NCBI RefSeq assembly: GCF_004923315.1
Contig: NZ_CP039647.1
Span: 496,001 to 560,000, forward strand
Reading direction: 5' to 3'
Length of the DNA: 64,000 bases
Source: Azospirillum sp. TSA2s
Lineage (GTDB): Bacteria; Pseudomonadota; Alphaproteobacteria; Azospirillales; Azospirillaceae
This document shows positions 1 to 9,266 of the stretch, piece after piece; position 1 is the stretch's first letter, and every line of letters begins with the position of its first letter. The notes beneath the pieces are model-generated. The model was not told the origin of the DNA and searched no databases. It worked only from the letters and a program-made list of their open reading frames with translations. Position numbers and translations under genes: made by a program.

Positions 1-38
1 TTGACGTAAGGACGGCCCTGGATGGTGGGTTCGTCCAT
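1..38 (-). CDS. First codons of a possible toxin gene (partial)
   Basis: An ATG at 38 on the minus strand opens a frame of twelve codons (MDEPTIQGRPYV) that stays open to the window edge. It starts five bases after the antitoxin stop, the usual spacing of an antitoxin-toxin pair. Antitoxins of this AbrB subfamily are often followed by a Doc/Fic-fold toxin. Twelve residues cannot identify a family, so the call rests on position alone. Confidence 0.35.
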   Translation of the reverse strand, partial: MDEPTIQGRPYV

Positions 39-43
39 GGAGA

Positions 44-268
44 TTACTTGGACAGAATGTCCATGGTGCGGCGGTAGCGCGCGGCAAAGCGTCGGCCTAC
101 ATCCATGGCATGGTTGTAGGTATCGTCAGCCTTGGCAATTTCGATCCGCCCGTCGCGCACTTCGACGGCCACCTCATCGCCACGGTCGAGGCCAGCCGCC
201 GCCAGAACCTCCCGCGGCAGCGTGAGACCCGTTGAGTTGCCGATCCTGGTGAGCTTTGTGGTGTGCAC
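44..268 (-). CDS. AbrB/MazE-type antitoxin
   Basis: This is a 74-residue protein. Its N-terminal half is a SpoVT/AbrB swapped-hairpin DNA-binding domain: the KLTRIGNSTGLTLPREVL core (about residues 5-22) and the following GDEVAVEV strand are typical. The C-terminal third (YNHAMDVGRRFAARYRR) is basic and helical and is probably the toxin-binding tail. The start is supported by a strong GAGGAGG ribosome site just upstream. A second gene starts five bases downstream, consistent with a type II toxin-antitoxin operon that the antitoxin represses itself. The family call is firm; the toxin identity is unknown. Confidence 0.85.
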   Translation of the reverse strand: MHTTKLTRIGNSTGLTLPREVLAAAGLDRGDEVAVEVRDGRIEIAKADDTYNHAMDVGRRFAARYRRTMDILSK

Positions 269-296
269 GGACGCCTCCTCACAGTCAACGCATTAT

Positions 297-320
297 GTAA
301 TGACGCTTGTTATTACGTCA
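297..320 (-). promoter_or_regulatory. Nested palindrome, likely antitoxin operator
   Basis: Two overlapping inverted repeats lie about 30-50 bases upstream of the antitoxin start: GTAAT at 297-301 pairs with ATTAC at 312-316, and TGACG at 301-305 pairs with CGTCA at 316-320. The site is much more AT-rich than its surroundings. Antitoxins of this type bind palindromes over their own promoter, so an operator is the simplest reading; this is inference. Confidence 0.45.
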
Positions 321-379
321 AGGCCCATGGGCTGCCGTTTCGCAGGAAACGACCACCGCCCAACTGGCTTCCTGCGCTG

Positions 380-3300
380 TCATCCCAGGCATGGAGCGTC
401 ATCCGAAAGAGCCAAAGCCTGTACCTCGCGGACCAACCCGTCGACCAATGCCGCCGAATCCTGGGGGCGGAACAGGGCGCCGGCATATTCCAGCCGCAGG
501 ACCAGCGTGTCACGTGGCACCACCACCAGGGTCAGCGGATAGCTCATCCGCCCGCGGTTGCCGACCTCGCGGAAGGACAGGGTTGCGCGTTCGCTTTGCC
601 GCAGGGCGGCGTCAACCGGATAATTCTCGAAAATCATGATGCTGTCGAAGGGGGCGGAGGCCGGGTCGGTCCAGCATTGAAGGGCCGGCGGCGGCGCATG
701 CTCGTGTTGACAGGCGGCGATGTTGGCGGCCAGCAGCCCGCGCAGCCAGTCGTCTTCACGGTCTTCTTCGTGGGTGCCGGCCTCGACCACCTCGTGGACC
801 AGCGGCAGGACGCCCACCAGCAGGCCGGTCACCTGGTCGATCCCCGGCATCTCGGCGGACCGGCCAGACATGACGGCGCCGAAGCCGACCGTGTTCTGTC
901 CGCACAGCCGGGCCAAAAGCCGCAACCAACCGGCCTGGATCAGCGTGTTCAGCGTTACCTTCCGGGCGCTGGCGAAGCGCAGGAGCTGCTGCACAGCCGC
1001 CTCGTCGATGATGCGCTCATCGGCCCCGTCCGGCCCGGGTTCATCCGGGGGCGGCAGGATGGCGGTCAGGTGGGTGGGAGCCGGCAGGGCGGCGAGACAG
1101 GACCGCCAATGGGCGTGCGCGGCGGCGCGATCCTGCGCCCGGCTGTGCGCCTGAGTCCAGGCGACCAGATCGCGGACACGCACTGCCGGCGGGGGCACCG
1201 GCTCCCCATCGTAAAGCCGCAGGATCTCGCCCAGCAGGCGCGACATGCTCCAGCCGTCGAGCAGCGCGTGGTGCCAGGTCCATAGGAAGCGGTGGGTGGA
1301 AGGGCCGGTGCGCGCCAGCGCGACCCGCATCAGGGGCGCCTCGGCGAAATCGAAGCCGCGGTGGTACTCGTCGTCGCACAGGTGCTGCCAGGATGCGTCA
1401 TGATCGGGTTCGCCGCGCAAGTCGAGCAGGGTGAAGGGTAGCTCCGCGGTCTTGCGCACGACCATGACCGGCTTGTTGACGCCGTCGCGCACCAGGGCGC
1501 CGCGCAGCACGTCGTGACGAGCGATCACCGTGCCCCACACCGCCGCCAGCCGATCGACGTCCAGCCCGTCGATGGCCGCCCAGACCTGGACGGTGTAGGC
1601 CCGGGACCGCGGGTTGGCGAAGCCGTGATGCAGCATCGCCGACTGCATCGGGGTCAGCGGCAGGATGTCGGCGATGGCGGGGGCGGGCACCGGCAGGGCA
1701 TCGATCTGCGCTTGGCTCAGCGGGACGAGCGGGAAATCGGACGGGGTCGCCTGACCCGCCTCGACGCCGGCGCAGTGGGCAGCCAGCTCCGCCAATGTGG
1801 CCCGGACATCGTCCATCAGGCCGGCGATCATTCCGTCGGGGAAGAGGGCGCGGCTGGCACGGGCGTGCAGGACCAGTTCGCCGGCCATCACCTGCCCGTC
1901 GATGGAGATCATGGCGCCCAGCGGTGCATCGGGATCGGTGCCGGTGCCGCACTCCTCGGGGGCCGGACGCCAGGGAGCGTCGTCCGCGGCATCGAACTGG
2001 CCCAGATAGTTGAAGGAGATGGCCGTTGGCGTGCCGGACAGGGCGGCGCGGGCCTCCGGCGGTCCCAGATGGCGCAGCAGGTTGAAGCCGATGCCGCCAT
2101 CGGGCACCGCGCGCAGCGCCTCCTTGACGTGGCGGATGGCGCTGTCGCACGAAGCGGGCGGTGCAAGACGGACGGGATAGACGCTGGTGAACCAGCCGAC
2201 GGTTCGGCCGATGTCGATGTCCGGGAACAGTGCGTCGCGCCCGTGCCCTTCGACATGGACGGTCAGGGCGTCGCGTCCGAAGCGGCGGGTGGCCGCAAGG
2301 GCGACGGCGGTGAGAAGAAGGGTGTCGATGCGGGTGCGATAGGCGGCAGACGCATCGGTCAGCAGCCGGCGGGTCTCCTTGCGGTCGAGCCGCAGGCTGT
2401 GGGTGACGGCATGCCGCCGCGTGTTGAGCGAAAGCGGGCCGATGATCGGCAAGGCCGGCGTGTCAAGCGCGGCACGCCAATGGTCCAATTGGTCAAGGAA
2501 GTCGGGCACTGCGTCGGCCAGCCGCCGCGTCCACAGGGCGAAGGGCGTGCCGGCGGCGGGCAGCCGGTCCAGCAGGCAGGGACCCTGCAGGGCAGCCGCC
2601 AGTTCCTCCAGCAGGATGCGCCAGGAAACGCCGTCCACCACCAGATGATGGGCGACCAGGAACAGCCTCTGCCGGCCGTCGGCCTTGCGGATCAGCAGCG
2701 CCCGCATCAGCGGCCCCCGCGCGAGGTCGAGGTCGCCCTGCAATTCGTCGCACAGCCGCGTGACGGCGGCATCGTCGTCGGCCGTCGCCTGCTCCAGCGG
2801 GATGGTGGCCGGCCCGTCGGCATGGGTCTGCGTCCAGCCGCCATCCTGCTCCTGGCTGAAGCGCAGGCGCAGGGCGGCATGCCGGCCGGCAACCATGGCG
2901 AGAGCCGCCGCCAGCCGGCCGGGGTCGACCGGCGTCGTCGCGGCGAGCAGGACCGACTGGTTCCAGCGGTTGCGGTTGGGGATCGGCTGGTCGAAGAACC
3001 AGGACTGGATCGGCGCCAGCGGCGAGGGGCCGGCGGGAGGCTCGGCGACAGCCACGGTCGGCGCCGCTTCCTCCGCCACCACGGCCAGGGCGGCGATGGT
3101 CTGGCGTTCCAGCAGCTGCTTGGGCGTGATGCGCAGGCCGGCGGCGCGGGCGCGGGCGACGATCTGCAGGGCGATGATGGAATCGCCGCCGATCTCGAAG
3201 AAATTGTCGGTGACGCCGACCCGTTCGGCGTTCAGCGCGTCCCGCCACAGCCGGGCCAGCAGTTCCTCGACCGCGGTTGACGGGGCGGCCTGCGCGTCCG

Positions 3301-6277
3301 ATTCCCAGCGCGGCGCCGGCAGTGCGACGCGGTCGAGCTTGCCGGTCGGCGTGACCGGGATCGCGTCCAGCACCATCAGCCGCGCCGGCACCATATGGGC
3401 GGGCAGGCGCCCGGCCAGCGCCGCGGTCACCGCCGCCGGGTCGGGACGGTGGCCGGCGGCCGGCACCAGATAGCCGATGAGCCGGGTGACGCCGTCGGTT
3501 TCCTGGGCGATCACCACCGCCTCGCGCACGCCGGGTTCGGCGGCGAGATGGGCCTCGATCTCGCCCAGTTCGATGCGGAAGCCGCGCAGCTTGACCTGAT
3601 GGTCGCGCCGGCCGAGGAACTCGACGGTTCCGTCCTCACGCCAGCGGGCGAGGTCGCCGGTGCGGTAGAGGCGGGCGCCGGGACCGCCGAACGGGTCGGG
3701 GAGGAAGCGTTCGGCCGTCGCCGCCGGGCGGTCGAGATAGCCGCGGGCAAGCCCGCCGCCGCCGATCCACAGCTCGCCGGTGATGCCGATCGGCAGCGGG
3801 TTCAGGTCATCGTCGAGGATGTGGGCGCTGCGGTCGCCGACCGGCCGGCCGATCGGCACATAGGAGGACTCGGGAAGGCTGCTTCCGTCGCCCTTCCACA
3901 CCAGCGGCGTCACCACCGTCTCGGTCGGGCCATAGCCGTTGATGGCATGGCGGGGCCGCAGGCTGCGGAACAGCCGCTCCAGCCCGGCGCGGGGCATCGC
4001 CTCCCCACCGAAGGAATAGAGCTGGACCGGCGGTGGCTCGCCGCCCTGCTGCTCGGCCCAGGATACCAGTTGCTGCAGGTATTTGGGTGGGAAGCCGGCA
4101 TGGGTCAGGCGATGGCGGCGGATGGCGTCATAGGTCTGCTCGGCGGTCCACAGGCTGTCGTCGCGCAGCAGGATGGCGCCGCCTGCCGCCAGGGCGGTCA
4201 TCCAGCGCTCGTGCGCGCCGTCGAAGGTGAAGGACAGGAAATGCAGCTCCCGGCTGTCCGGTCCCATGTCGTAGACGGCGGCGGTGGCGACGCAATGCAT
4301 GGCGAGCGGGCCGTGCTCCACCGCCACGCCTTTCGGCGTCCCGGTGGAGCCGGAGGTGTGGATGACATAGGCTAGGCTGCGCGGGTGGATCGCCACGCCG
4401 GGGGCGTGATCGGGTTCCCCGGCGGCGTCCTGCGGGGCGATCGTCGTCACGCCGTCCAGTGGGGTGGCGGCGATCAGCAGCGACAGGCCGGCGGCGTCGC
4501 GGATGGCGCGCTGTCGCTCGGCCGGGTGGCTGGGGTCGAGCGGCACGAAGGCGCCGCCGGACTTCAGCACCGCCAGAAAGGCGACGATCAGTTCGGGCGA
4601 GCGGGGCAGGCAGACGCCGATGCGCCGCTCCGGCCCGGCGCCCAGCGCGATAAGCCGGTGGGCGAGGCGGTTGGCGCGTCGGTCCAACTCGCCCCGGCTC
4701 AGCACGCCGTCGCCGAACAGGACGGCGGGGGCGTCCGGCCGTTCGGCGGCGAGGCGGGCGAGCAGGATCGGCACTGGATCGGGCGCCGCTCCGGTCCAGC
4801 CGGGGTCGCGCGACCAGCCGGCAATCGCGCGGATCTCCTCCTCGCTGCGCGGGTCGAAAGCGCGCAGCGGACGATTGGGATCGGCGGCGACCTGGACCAG
4901 CAGGCGCTGCCAGCGCCGCAGGATGCGCGCCGCCGGACCGGCCGCGCCGCGATGGGCAAGGCGGACGAGGATCGACCCGTCGGGCCGCCCGCTGCCCGCG
5001 AGGGCGATGTCGAATTTGGCGGTGCGGACCGGCAGCTCCAGCGGCTCCACCTCCAACCCATCGAGTCCGTCGAAGGTCGTTGGATCCGGGCGGTGGTCGA
5101 ACATGACCTGAACCGCCGGGCTTGCGCCATGCTCCGGCCGGCCGGCTTCAAGGATGGCGTCGAGTGGAAGATCCTGGTTGTCCTGAGCCTCGCCTACCAG
5201 CCGGGCGATGTCGCGCAGCCAGTGCCGGAAAGGCTGCGACGGCGTGACGCGCAGGCGCAGCGGCAGGGTGTTGACGAAGCAGCCGATCGGCCGCTCCGCC
5301 TCCGGTTGGCGACGACCGGCGACGGGGATGCCGACGATCAGGTCGTCCTGCCCGCTCATCCGGCCCAGCAGCAGGGCATAGGCGGCCAACAGCACCACGA
5401 AGGGCGTGCAGCCTTCGTCGGCGGCCAGTTCCCTCAACCGGTCGGAAAGCTCAGGCGAAAGGACGGCCGTCTGTTCACCACCCTCACCGTTGCCGTCGGT
5501 CTCGCTGCCGGGAAGGTTCAGGTGGGCCGGCGCACCGGACAGGGCATCGCGCCAGAAGGCGGATTGGCGCTCCGCCTCGCCCGCGTCGAGCCACGCGGCC
5601 TGCCAAGCGGCGATGCAGGCATACTGGACCGGCAGGCCGGGAAGGTCGGGGAGGCGGCCTTGCCGGGCTGCGCGATAGGCCGCCGCCACATCGGCCATCA
5701 GCAGCCCGATGCTGGCGCCGTCGGCGGCGATATGGTGCAGCGTAACCACCAGCCAATGGTCGTCGGGCGCGATCCGCAGCAGGTCGGCGCGCCAGGGTTC
5801 CGCCCGCTCCAGGTCGAAGGGGGCGGCAGCAAGCTGTTCGGCGAGGCTTTGCGCATCGGCAGGACGGCCGGACAGGTCGTGCCGGCCGAGACGGAACGGC
5901 CTGGGCGGCAGCGTGACCGTCCACAGCCGGCCGTCGCCGTCGTCCCGGTAGACGGCACGCAGGATGTCGTGCCGCCCGGCGACGGCGTTCAGCGCGCCTT
6001 CGAGGGCCGCCGCATCGAGCGCGCCGCGCAACCGGAACACCCCCGGCATGTGGTAGGCGGCCGATGCCGGATCGAGCCGGTGCAAGGTCCACAGACGGCG
6101 TTGCGCCTGCGAGGCCGGCGCCGGCGCGGACGGATCGTCGCGGCGGGGCACCGGCAGCCGGGAAAAGGCGATGCCGCGTGCCCGCAGCGCGTCGAGAAAA
6201 GCGCGCCGCCGTTCCGTCGGTAGGCGGGCGAAGCCCCGCGCGATGTCGTGCAGGGTGGGGGCGAGCGTGTCGGCCAT
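380..6277 (-). CDS. NRPS, C-A-T-E-C (terminal orphan C domain)
   Basis: This is a 1965-residue peptide synthetase, last gene of the leftward siderophore operon. The order by motif is: condensation domain (HHIAADG near 180), adenylation domain (TSGSTGTPKG near 642), carrier domain (GGDSI near 1031), epimerase (HHLVVDGVSW near 1211, later VGWFTSVYPV), then a second complete condensation domain (HHALLDGWS near 1669) with nothing after it. The adenylation pocket read by hand is D-G-E-G-S-G-G-V-T. I cannot assign it firmly; with the N-monooxygenase in the locus, hydroxyornithine is the best guess, and the epimerase would make it D-configured. There is no thioesterase. The ATG at 6277 lies 37 bases after the upstream NRPS and fits the first C-domain residues; in-frame codons further upstream look non-coding. 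Confidence 0.93.
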   Translation of the reverse strand: MADTLAPTLHDIARGFARLPTERRRAFLDALRARGIAFSRLPVPRRDDPSAPAPASQAQRRLWTLHRLDPASAAYHMPGVFRLRGALDAAALEGALNAVAGRHDILRAVYRDDGDGRLWTVTLPPRPFRLGRHDLSGRPADAQSLAEQLAAAPFDLERAEPWRADLLRIAPDDHWLVVTLHHIAADGASIGLLMADVAAAYRAARQGRLPDLPGLPVQYACIAAWQAAWLDAGEAERQSAFWRDALSGAPAHLNLPGSETDGNGEGGEQTAVLSPELSDRLRELAADEGCTPFVVLLAAYALLLGRMSGQDDLIVGIPVAGRRQPEAERPIGCFVNTLPLRLRVTPSQPFRHWLRDIARLVGEAQDNQDLPLDAILEAGRPEHGASPAVQVMFDHRPDPTTFDGLDGLEVEPLELPVRTAKFDIALAGSGRPDGSILVRLAHRGAAGPAARILRRWQRLLVQVAADPNRPLRAFDPRSEEEIRAIAGWSRDPGWTGAAPDPVPILLARLAAERPDAPAVLFGDGVLSRGELDRRANRLAHRLIALGAGPERRIGVCLPRSPELIVAFLAVLKSGGAFVPLDPSHPAERQRAIRDAAGLSLLIAATPLDGVTTIAPQDAAGEPDHAPGVAIHPRSLAYVIHTSGSTGTPKGVAVEHGPLAMHCVATAAVYDMGPDSRELHFLSFTFDGAHERWMTALAAGGAILLRDDSLWTAEQTYDAIRRHRLTHAGFPPKYLQQLVSWAEQQGGEPPPVQLYSFGGEAMPRAGLERLFRSLRPRHAINGYGPTETVVTPLVWKGDGSSLPESSYVPIGRPVGDRSAHILDDDLNPLPIGITGELWIGGGGLARGYLDRPAATAERFLPDPFGGPGARLYRTGDLARWREDGTVEFLGRRDHQVKLRGFRIELGEIEAHLAAEPGVREAVVIAQETDGVTRLIGYLVPAAGHRPDPAAVTAALAGRLPAHMVPARLMVLDAIPVTPTGKLDRVALPAPRWESDAQAAPSTAVEELLARLWRDALNAERVGVTDNFFEIGGDSIIALQIVARARAAGLRITPKQLLERQTIAALAVVAEEAAPTVAVAEPPAGPSPLAPIQSWFFDQPIPNRNRWNQSVLLAATTPVDPGRLAAALAMVAGRHAALRLRFSQEQDGGWTQTHADGPATIPLEQATADDDAAVTRLCDELQGDLDLARGPLMRALLIRKADGRQRLFLVAHHLVVDGVSWRILLEELAAALQGPCLLDRLPAAGTPFALWTRRLADAVPDFLDQLDHWRAALDTPALPIIGPLSLNTRRHAVTHSLRLDRKETRRLLTDASAAYRTRIDTLLLTAVALAATRRFGRDALTVHVEGHGRDALFPDIDIGRTVGWFTSVYPVRLAPPASCDSAIRHVKEALRAVPDGGIGFNLLRHLGPPEARAALSGTPTAISFNYLGQFDAADDAPWRPAPEECGTGTDPDAPLGAMISIDGQVMAGELVLHARASRALFPDGMIAGLMDDVRATLAELAAHCAGVEAGQATPSDFPLVPLSQAQIDALPVPAPAIADILPLTPMQSAMLHHGFANPRSRAYTVQVWAAIDGLDVDRLAAVWGTVIARHDVLRGALVRDGVNKPVMVVRKTAELPFTLLDLRGEPDHDASWQHLCDDEYHRGFDFAEAPLMRVALARTGPSTHRFLWTWHHALLDGWSMSRLLGEILRLYDGEPVPPPAVRVRDLVAWTQAHSRAQDRAAAHAHWRSCLAALPAPTHLTAILPPPDEPGPDGADERIIDEAAVQQLLRFASARKVTLNTLIQAGWLRLLARLCGQNTVGFGAVMSGRSAEMPGIDQVTGLLVGVLPLVHEVVEAGTHEEDREDDWLRGLLAANIAACQHEHAPPPALQCWTDPASAPFDSIMIFENYPVDAALRQSERATLSFREVGNRGRMSYPLTLVVVPRDTLVLRLEYAGALFRPQDSAALVDGLVREVQALALSDDAPCLG

Positions 6278-6314
6278 GTACCGGAACCGTCCGTATCGTG
6301 AAAGGGGGGAGCCG

Positions 6315-9266
6315 TCAGGCGGCGGCCCGGTCGAGCTGCCCCGGCTCGGTCTCTCCCGCGCGGAGCGCACGGGCGAGACCGGCGGGGGTCGGGTGGTCGA
6401 AGACGATGCCCGGCGGCACCTCCACGCCCAGCCGCTTGCGCAGGCGCGACACCAGCTTGATCACCAGCAGCGAATGACCGCCGAGGTCGAACAGGTTTTC
6501 GGCCATGCCGACCCGGTCGCGCTCCAGCAGGCCGGCGAACAGCCCGGCGATGAGCGTTTCCAGCGGTGCCGCTGCCTCGTCCATCCCGGCGGTGGAGCGC
6601 GCCGTCTCCGGCAGGGCGACCCGGTCGATCTTGCCGTTGCCGAGCCGCGGCAGACGGTCGAGTGGCAGCAACTCCGCCGGGACCATGGCGTCCGGCAGCC
6701 GGCGGCGCAGTTCCTCCCGCAGGGCGGCCGGGTCGAGGACGGACCCGGCGGACGGAATGGCGTAGCCGATCAGCCGTCCTTCGCCCCAGACCTTCACCGC
6801 CGCCTGGGCGACGCCGGGCAGGGAGAGGATGGCGGCCTCGATCTCCGCCGGTTGGACGCGGAAGCCGCGGACCTTGAGCTGATCGTCGGCGCGGCCGACC
6901 AGTTGGAGACCGCCGTCCGGCAGCAGCCGGGCAAGGTCGCCGGTGCGGTACAGCCGCTCTCCGTCGCGTTCCGGATCGGCGCGGAAGGCGGGATCGTCCG
7001 GGCGGCCGAGATAGCCGCGGGCGACCTGGGGACCGCCGATGACGAGTTCGCCGACGGCGCCGATCGGCACCGGCCGTCCCGCCGGGTCGAGCAGCAGCAC
7101 CCGGCTTCCCGCCAGCACGCGGTCGAGCGGCAGCCGCTCCGGCAGCGGGCCTGCCGGCGGCAGCGCATGGACCATCACGCCGACGGTCGTCTCGGTAGGG
7201 CCGTAATGGTTGAAGATGCGGCAGCGGGGGGCCGCGGCGCGGATGGCCTGCAGAAGCGGCCGGCCGGTGGACTCCCCGCCGAGAATGAGCGTGCCGGGAA
7301 GCACCGGAGCCGGGGTGTCGATCAGGGCCGCCAGATGGGACGGCACGATCTTCACGCAATCGATGGCCTCGTCGGCGATGAAGCGGGCGAAGGCGGCGCC
7401 GTCGGTCATGGTCGCCTCGTCAGCCACCACGAGGCATCCGGCGGCGGCCAGCACCCCGAACAGCGTGGTGTTGCCGAGATCGGCGGCGACGGTGGAGGTC
7501 AGGGCGAAGCGGCGGCAAGTCCCGAGGTCGAGCGCCGCGCCGGCCGCCGCCACATAGGATGCGAGCTGCCCCTGCCCGATCACCACGCCCTTCGGCGTGC
7601 CGGTGGAACCTGAGGTGAACAGCACGTAAGCGGCATCCAGTGGGGTGGCGACGGGCAACGCGGCGTCGGGCGCCGGCTGCGCCAGGAGGGCGGCCAAATC
7701 GGCGGACTCCAGCACCCGGCAGGGGGCTGCTGCTGCGATCACCGCGGTCCGCCGCGCCTCGGGCCAGTCCGGATCGACCGGTACATAGGCACCGCCGGCC
7801 CGCATCACCGCGTGCAGGGCGATGACCAGCTCGGCGGAGCGGGGCAGGACCAGCGCCACGCGCTGCCCCGGTCCGACCCCGTCGCGGTGCAGATGGCGGG
7901 CCAGACGCCCGACCACTTCGTCGAGTTCGCCATAGCTCCACCGGCGCGCGCCGTCCTGCAGCGCCGGGGCGTCGGGCCGGCTGGCGGCGAGGTTGGACAG
8001 CAGGGCGGGGATGGTCGGCGCGGCGGCGGGTTCGGGGCCGGCGAGAGCGGCATGGCAGCGGAGGTCGCGCTCCGCCAGCAGCGGCAGGTCGGCGACACGG
8101 CTGGTGCGATGGCCGGGAAGGGCAGCCAGGGCGGCGAGATACTGGTCGGCCAGCGCCTCGACGGCGGCGGATGCGATGCGGGCAGGGTCGGCGTGCAGGG
8201 TGATGCCCAGCGGCAGGCCGCCGGTCATCGTCACCGCCAGGGTGAGGGTGCCGACCGGTCGCGGCGCGGGCCAGCCGCGTGGCTTCCAGCACAGGCTGCC
8301 GGTAGCGATGGCTTCCGGGGCTTCCGTCAGGGTGAAGGCCACTGTATCGGGCGACAGGATGCCGTCGGGGCGCTGTTCCTGCGCGTCGCGGTGAGCGTCC
8401 ATCATCGACGCGACACGGGCGAGCAGCCCGTCGACGGTCTCGTCGCCGGGCAGGCTCAAGGCCAGCGGGAGCGTGTCCTCGAAAGCACCGATGCCGTCGG
8501 CGAGCATGTCGTAGTCGCGGCGCGGGTCGTTGACCCACAGGCCGCGGAACGCCTCCTCGCCGGTGATGCGCGCGATCAGCAGCCACCACGCGGCCTGCAG
8601 CACGGCATCGACCGGCCGCCCGAGGCTGGCGAGCCCGGCGGCGGTCTGCGGCGGGATGCTGCGGGTGGCGGTGCCGGCTCCCGGAATGACCGGAGTCGGG
8701 CCGGGGAGCCGTGGGTCGATCAAGGATTCCAGCCCCAGGCCGGCCCAATAGGCGCGTCCGTGGGCCGCATCGTCCGACGCGTCCAACTCCTCCCGCCATG
8801 CGGTGAAGCGGGCAAGGCCGATTCCGGCGGCGGGCGTCCCGCCGGTATGGAGGTCGGCGATGGCGGCGACGAGCCGGACCAGTCCGCCGCGATCGCAGAC
8901 CAGTGGCGAGACGGCCAGCGTCAGGGTGGCGCTTTCGGCTCCCTGCCGCGACAGCTGCGCGCGGAAGACCCGGCCGGTGGCGGGGTCGAGCGGCGTGGCC
9001 GTCCCGGCGTCGGTCTCCGTCCAGGCGACAGCAGGCACGGCGCCGACGACCTGCCGCGGGGTCCGGAAGCCCGGCACCGGCACCAGTGTCGTGCGCAGCG
9101 CGTCGAAGGTCGCGGCGGCCTGCTCCACCGACCGGCGCAGCCCATCGGCGTCGAGCGGGCCGTCCAGATCGATGACCACCTCCAGCGGCGAGCCGTCGGG
9201 AGCGCTGTTGGCGATGGCGTCGAGGATGTCGCGCTGGCGCGGCGTCAGGGCGGTCGACTCGTCCAT
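6315..9266 (-). CDS. NRPS, degenerate C (interface)-A-T, Asp-activating
   Basis: This is a 983-residue synthetase. The first about 430 residues have a condensation-domain fold, but the catalytic HHxxxDG is replaced by SPLVCDRGG (near 120), so it cannot catalyse condensation in the normal way. An adenylation domain follows (FTSGSTGTPKG near 548). Its hand-read pocket is D-L-T-K-I-G-H-V-G, the aspartate signature. A carrier domain (GGHSL near 929) ends the protein. Catalytically dead C-like interface domains before Asp-loading A domains are known in siderophore synthetases, where they recruit aspartyl beta-hydroxylases. Two such hydroxylases are encoded upstream. Its ATG overlaps the stop of the preceding NRPS (TGATG), implying coupled translation. 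Confidence 0.93.
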   Translation of the reverse strand: MDESTALTPRQRDILDAIANSAPDGSPLEVVIDLDGPLDADGLRRSVEQAAATFDALRTTLVPVPGFRTPRQVVGAVPAVAWTETDAGTATPLDPATGRVFRAQLSRQGAESATLTLAVSPLVCDRGGLVRLVAAIADLHTGGTPAAGIGLARFTAWREELDASDDAAHGRAYWAGLGLESLIDPRLPGPTPVIPGAGTATRSIPPQTAAGLASLGRPVDAVLQAAWWLLIARITGEEAFRGLWVNDPRRDYDMLADGIGAFEDTLPLALSLPGDETVDGLLARVASMMDAHRDAQEQRPDGILSPDTVAFTLTEAPEAIATGSLCWKPRGWPAPRPVGTLTLAVTMTGGLPLGITLHADPARIASAAVEALADQYLAALAALPGHRTSRVADLPLLAERDLRCHAALAGPEPAAAPTIPALLSNLAASRPDAPALQDGARRWSYGELDEVVGRLARHLHRDGVGPGQRVALVLPRSAELVIALHAVMRAGGAYVPVDPDWPEARRTAVIAAAAPCRVLESADLAALLAQPAPDAALPVATPLDAAYVLFTSGSTGTPKGVVIGQGQLASYVAAAGAALDLGTCRRFALTSTVAADLGNTTLFGVLAAAGCLVVADEATMTDGAAFARFIADEAIDCVKIVPSHLAALIDTPAPVLPGTLILGGESTGRPLLQAIRAAAPRCRIFNHYGPTETTVGVMVHALPPAGPLPERLPLDRVLAGSRVLLLDPAGRPVPIGAVGELVIGGPQVARGYLGRPDDPAFRADPERDGERLYRTGDLARLLPDGGLQLVGRADDQLKVRGFRVQPAEIEAAILSLPGVAQAAVKVWGEGRLIGYAIPSAGSVLDPAALREELRRRLPDAMVPAELLPLDRLPRLGNGKIDRVALPETARSTAGMDEAAAPLETLIAGLFAGLLERDRVGMAENLFDLGGHSLLVIKLVSRLRKRLGVEVPPGIVFDHPTPAGLARALRAGETEPGQLDRAAA

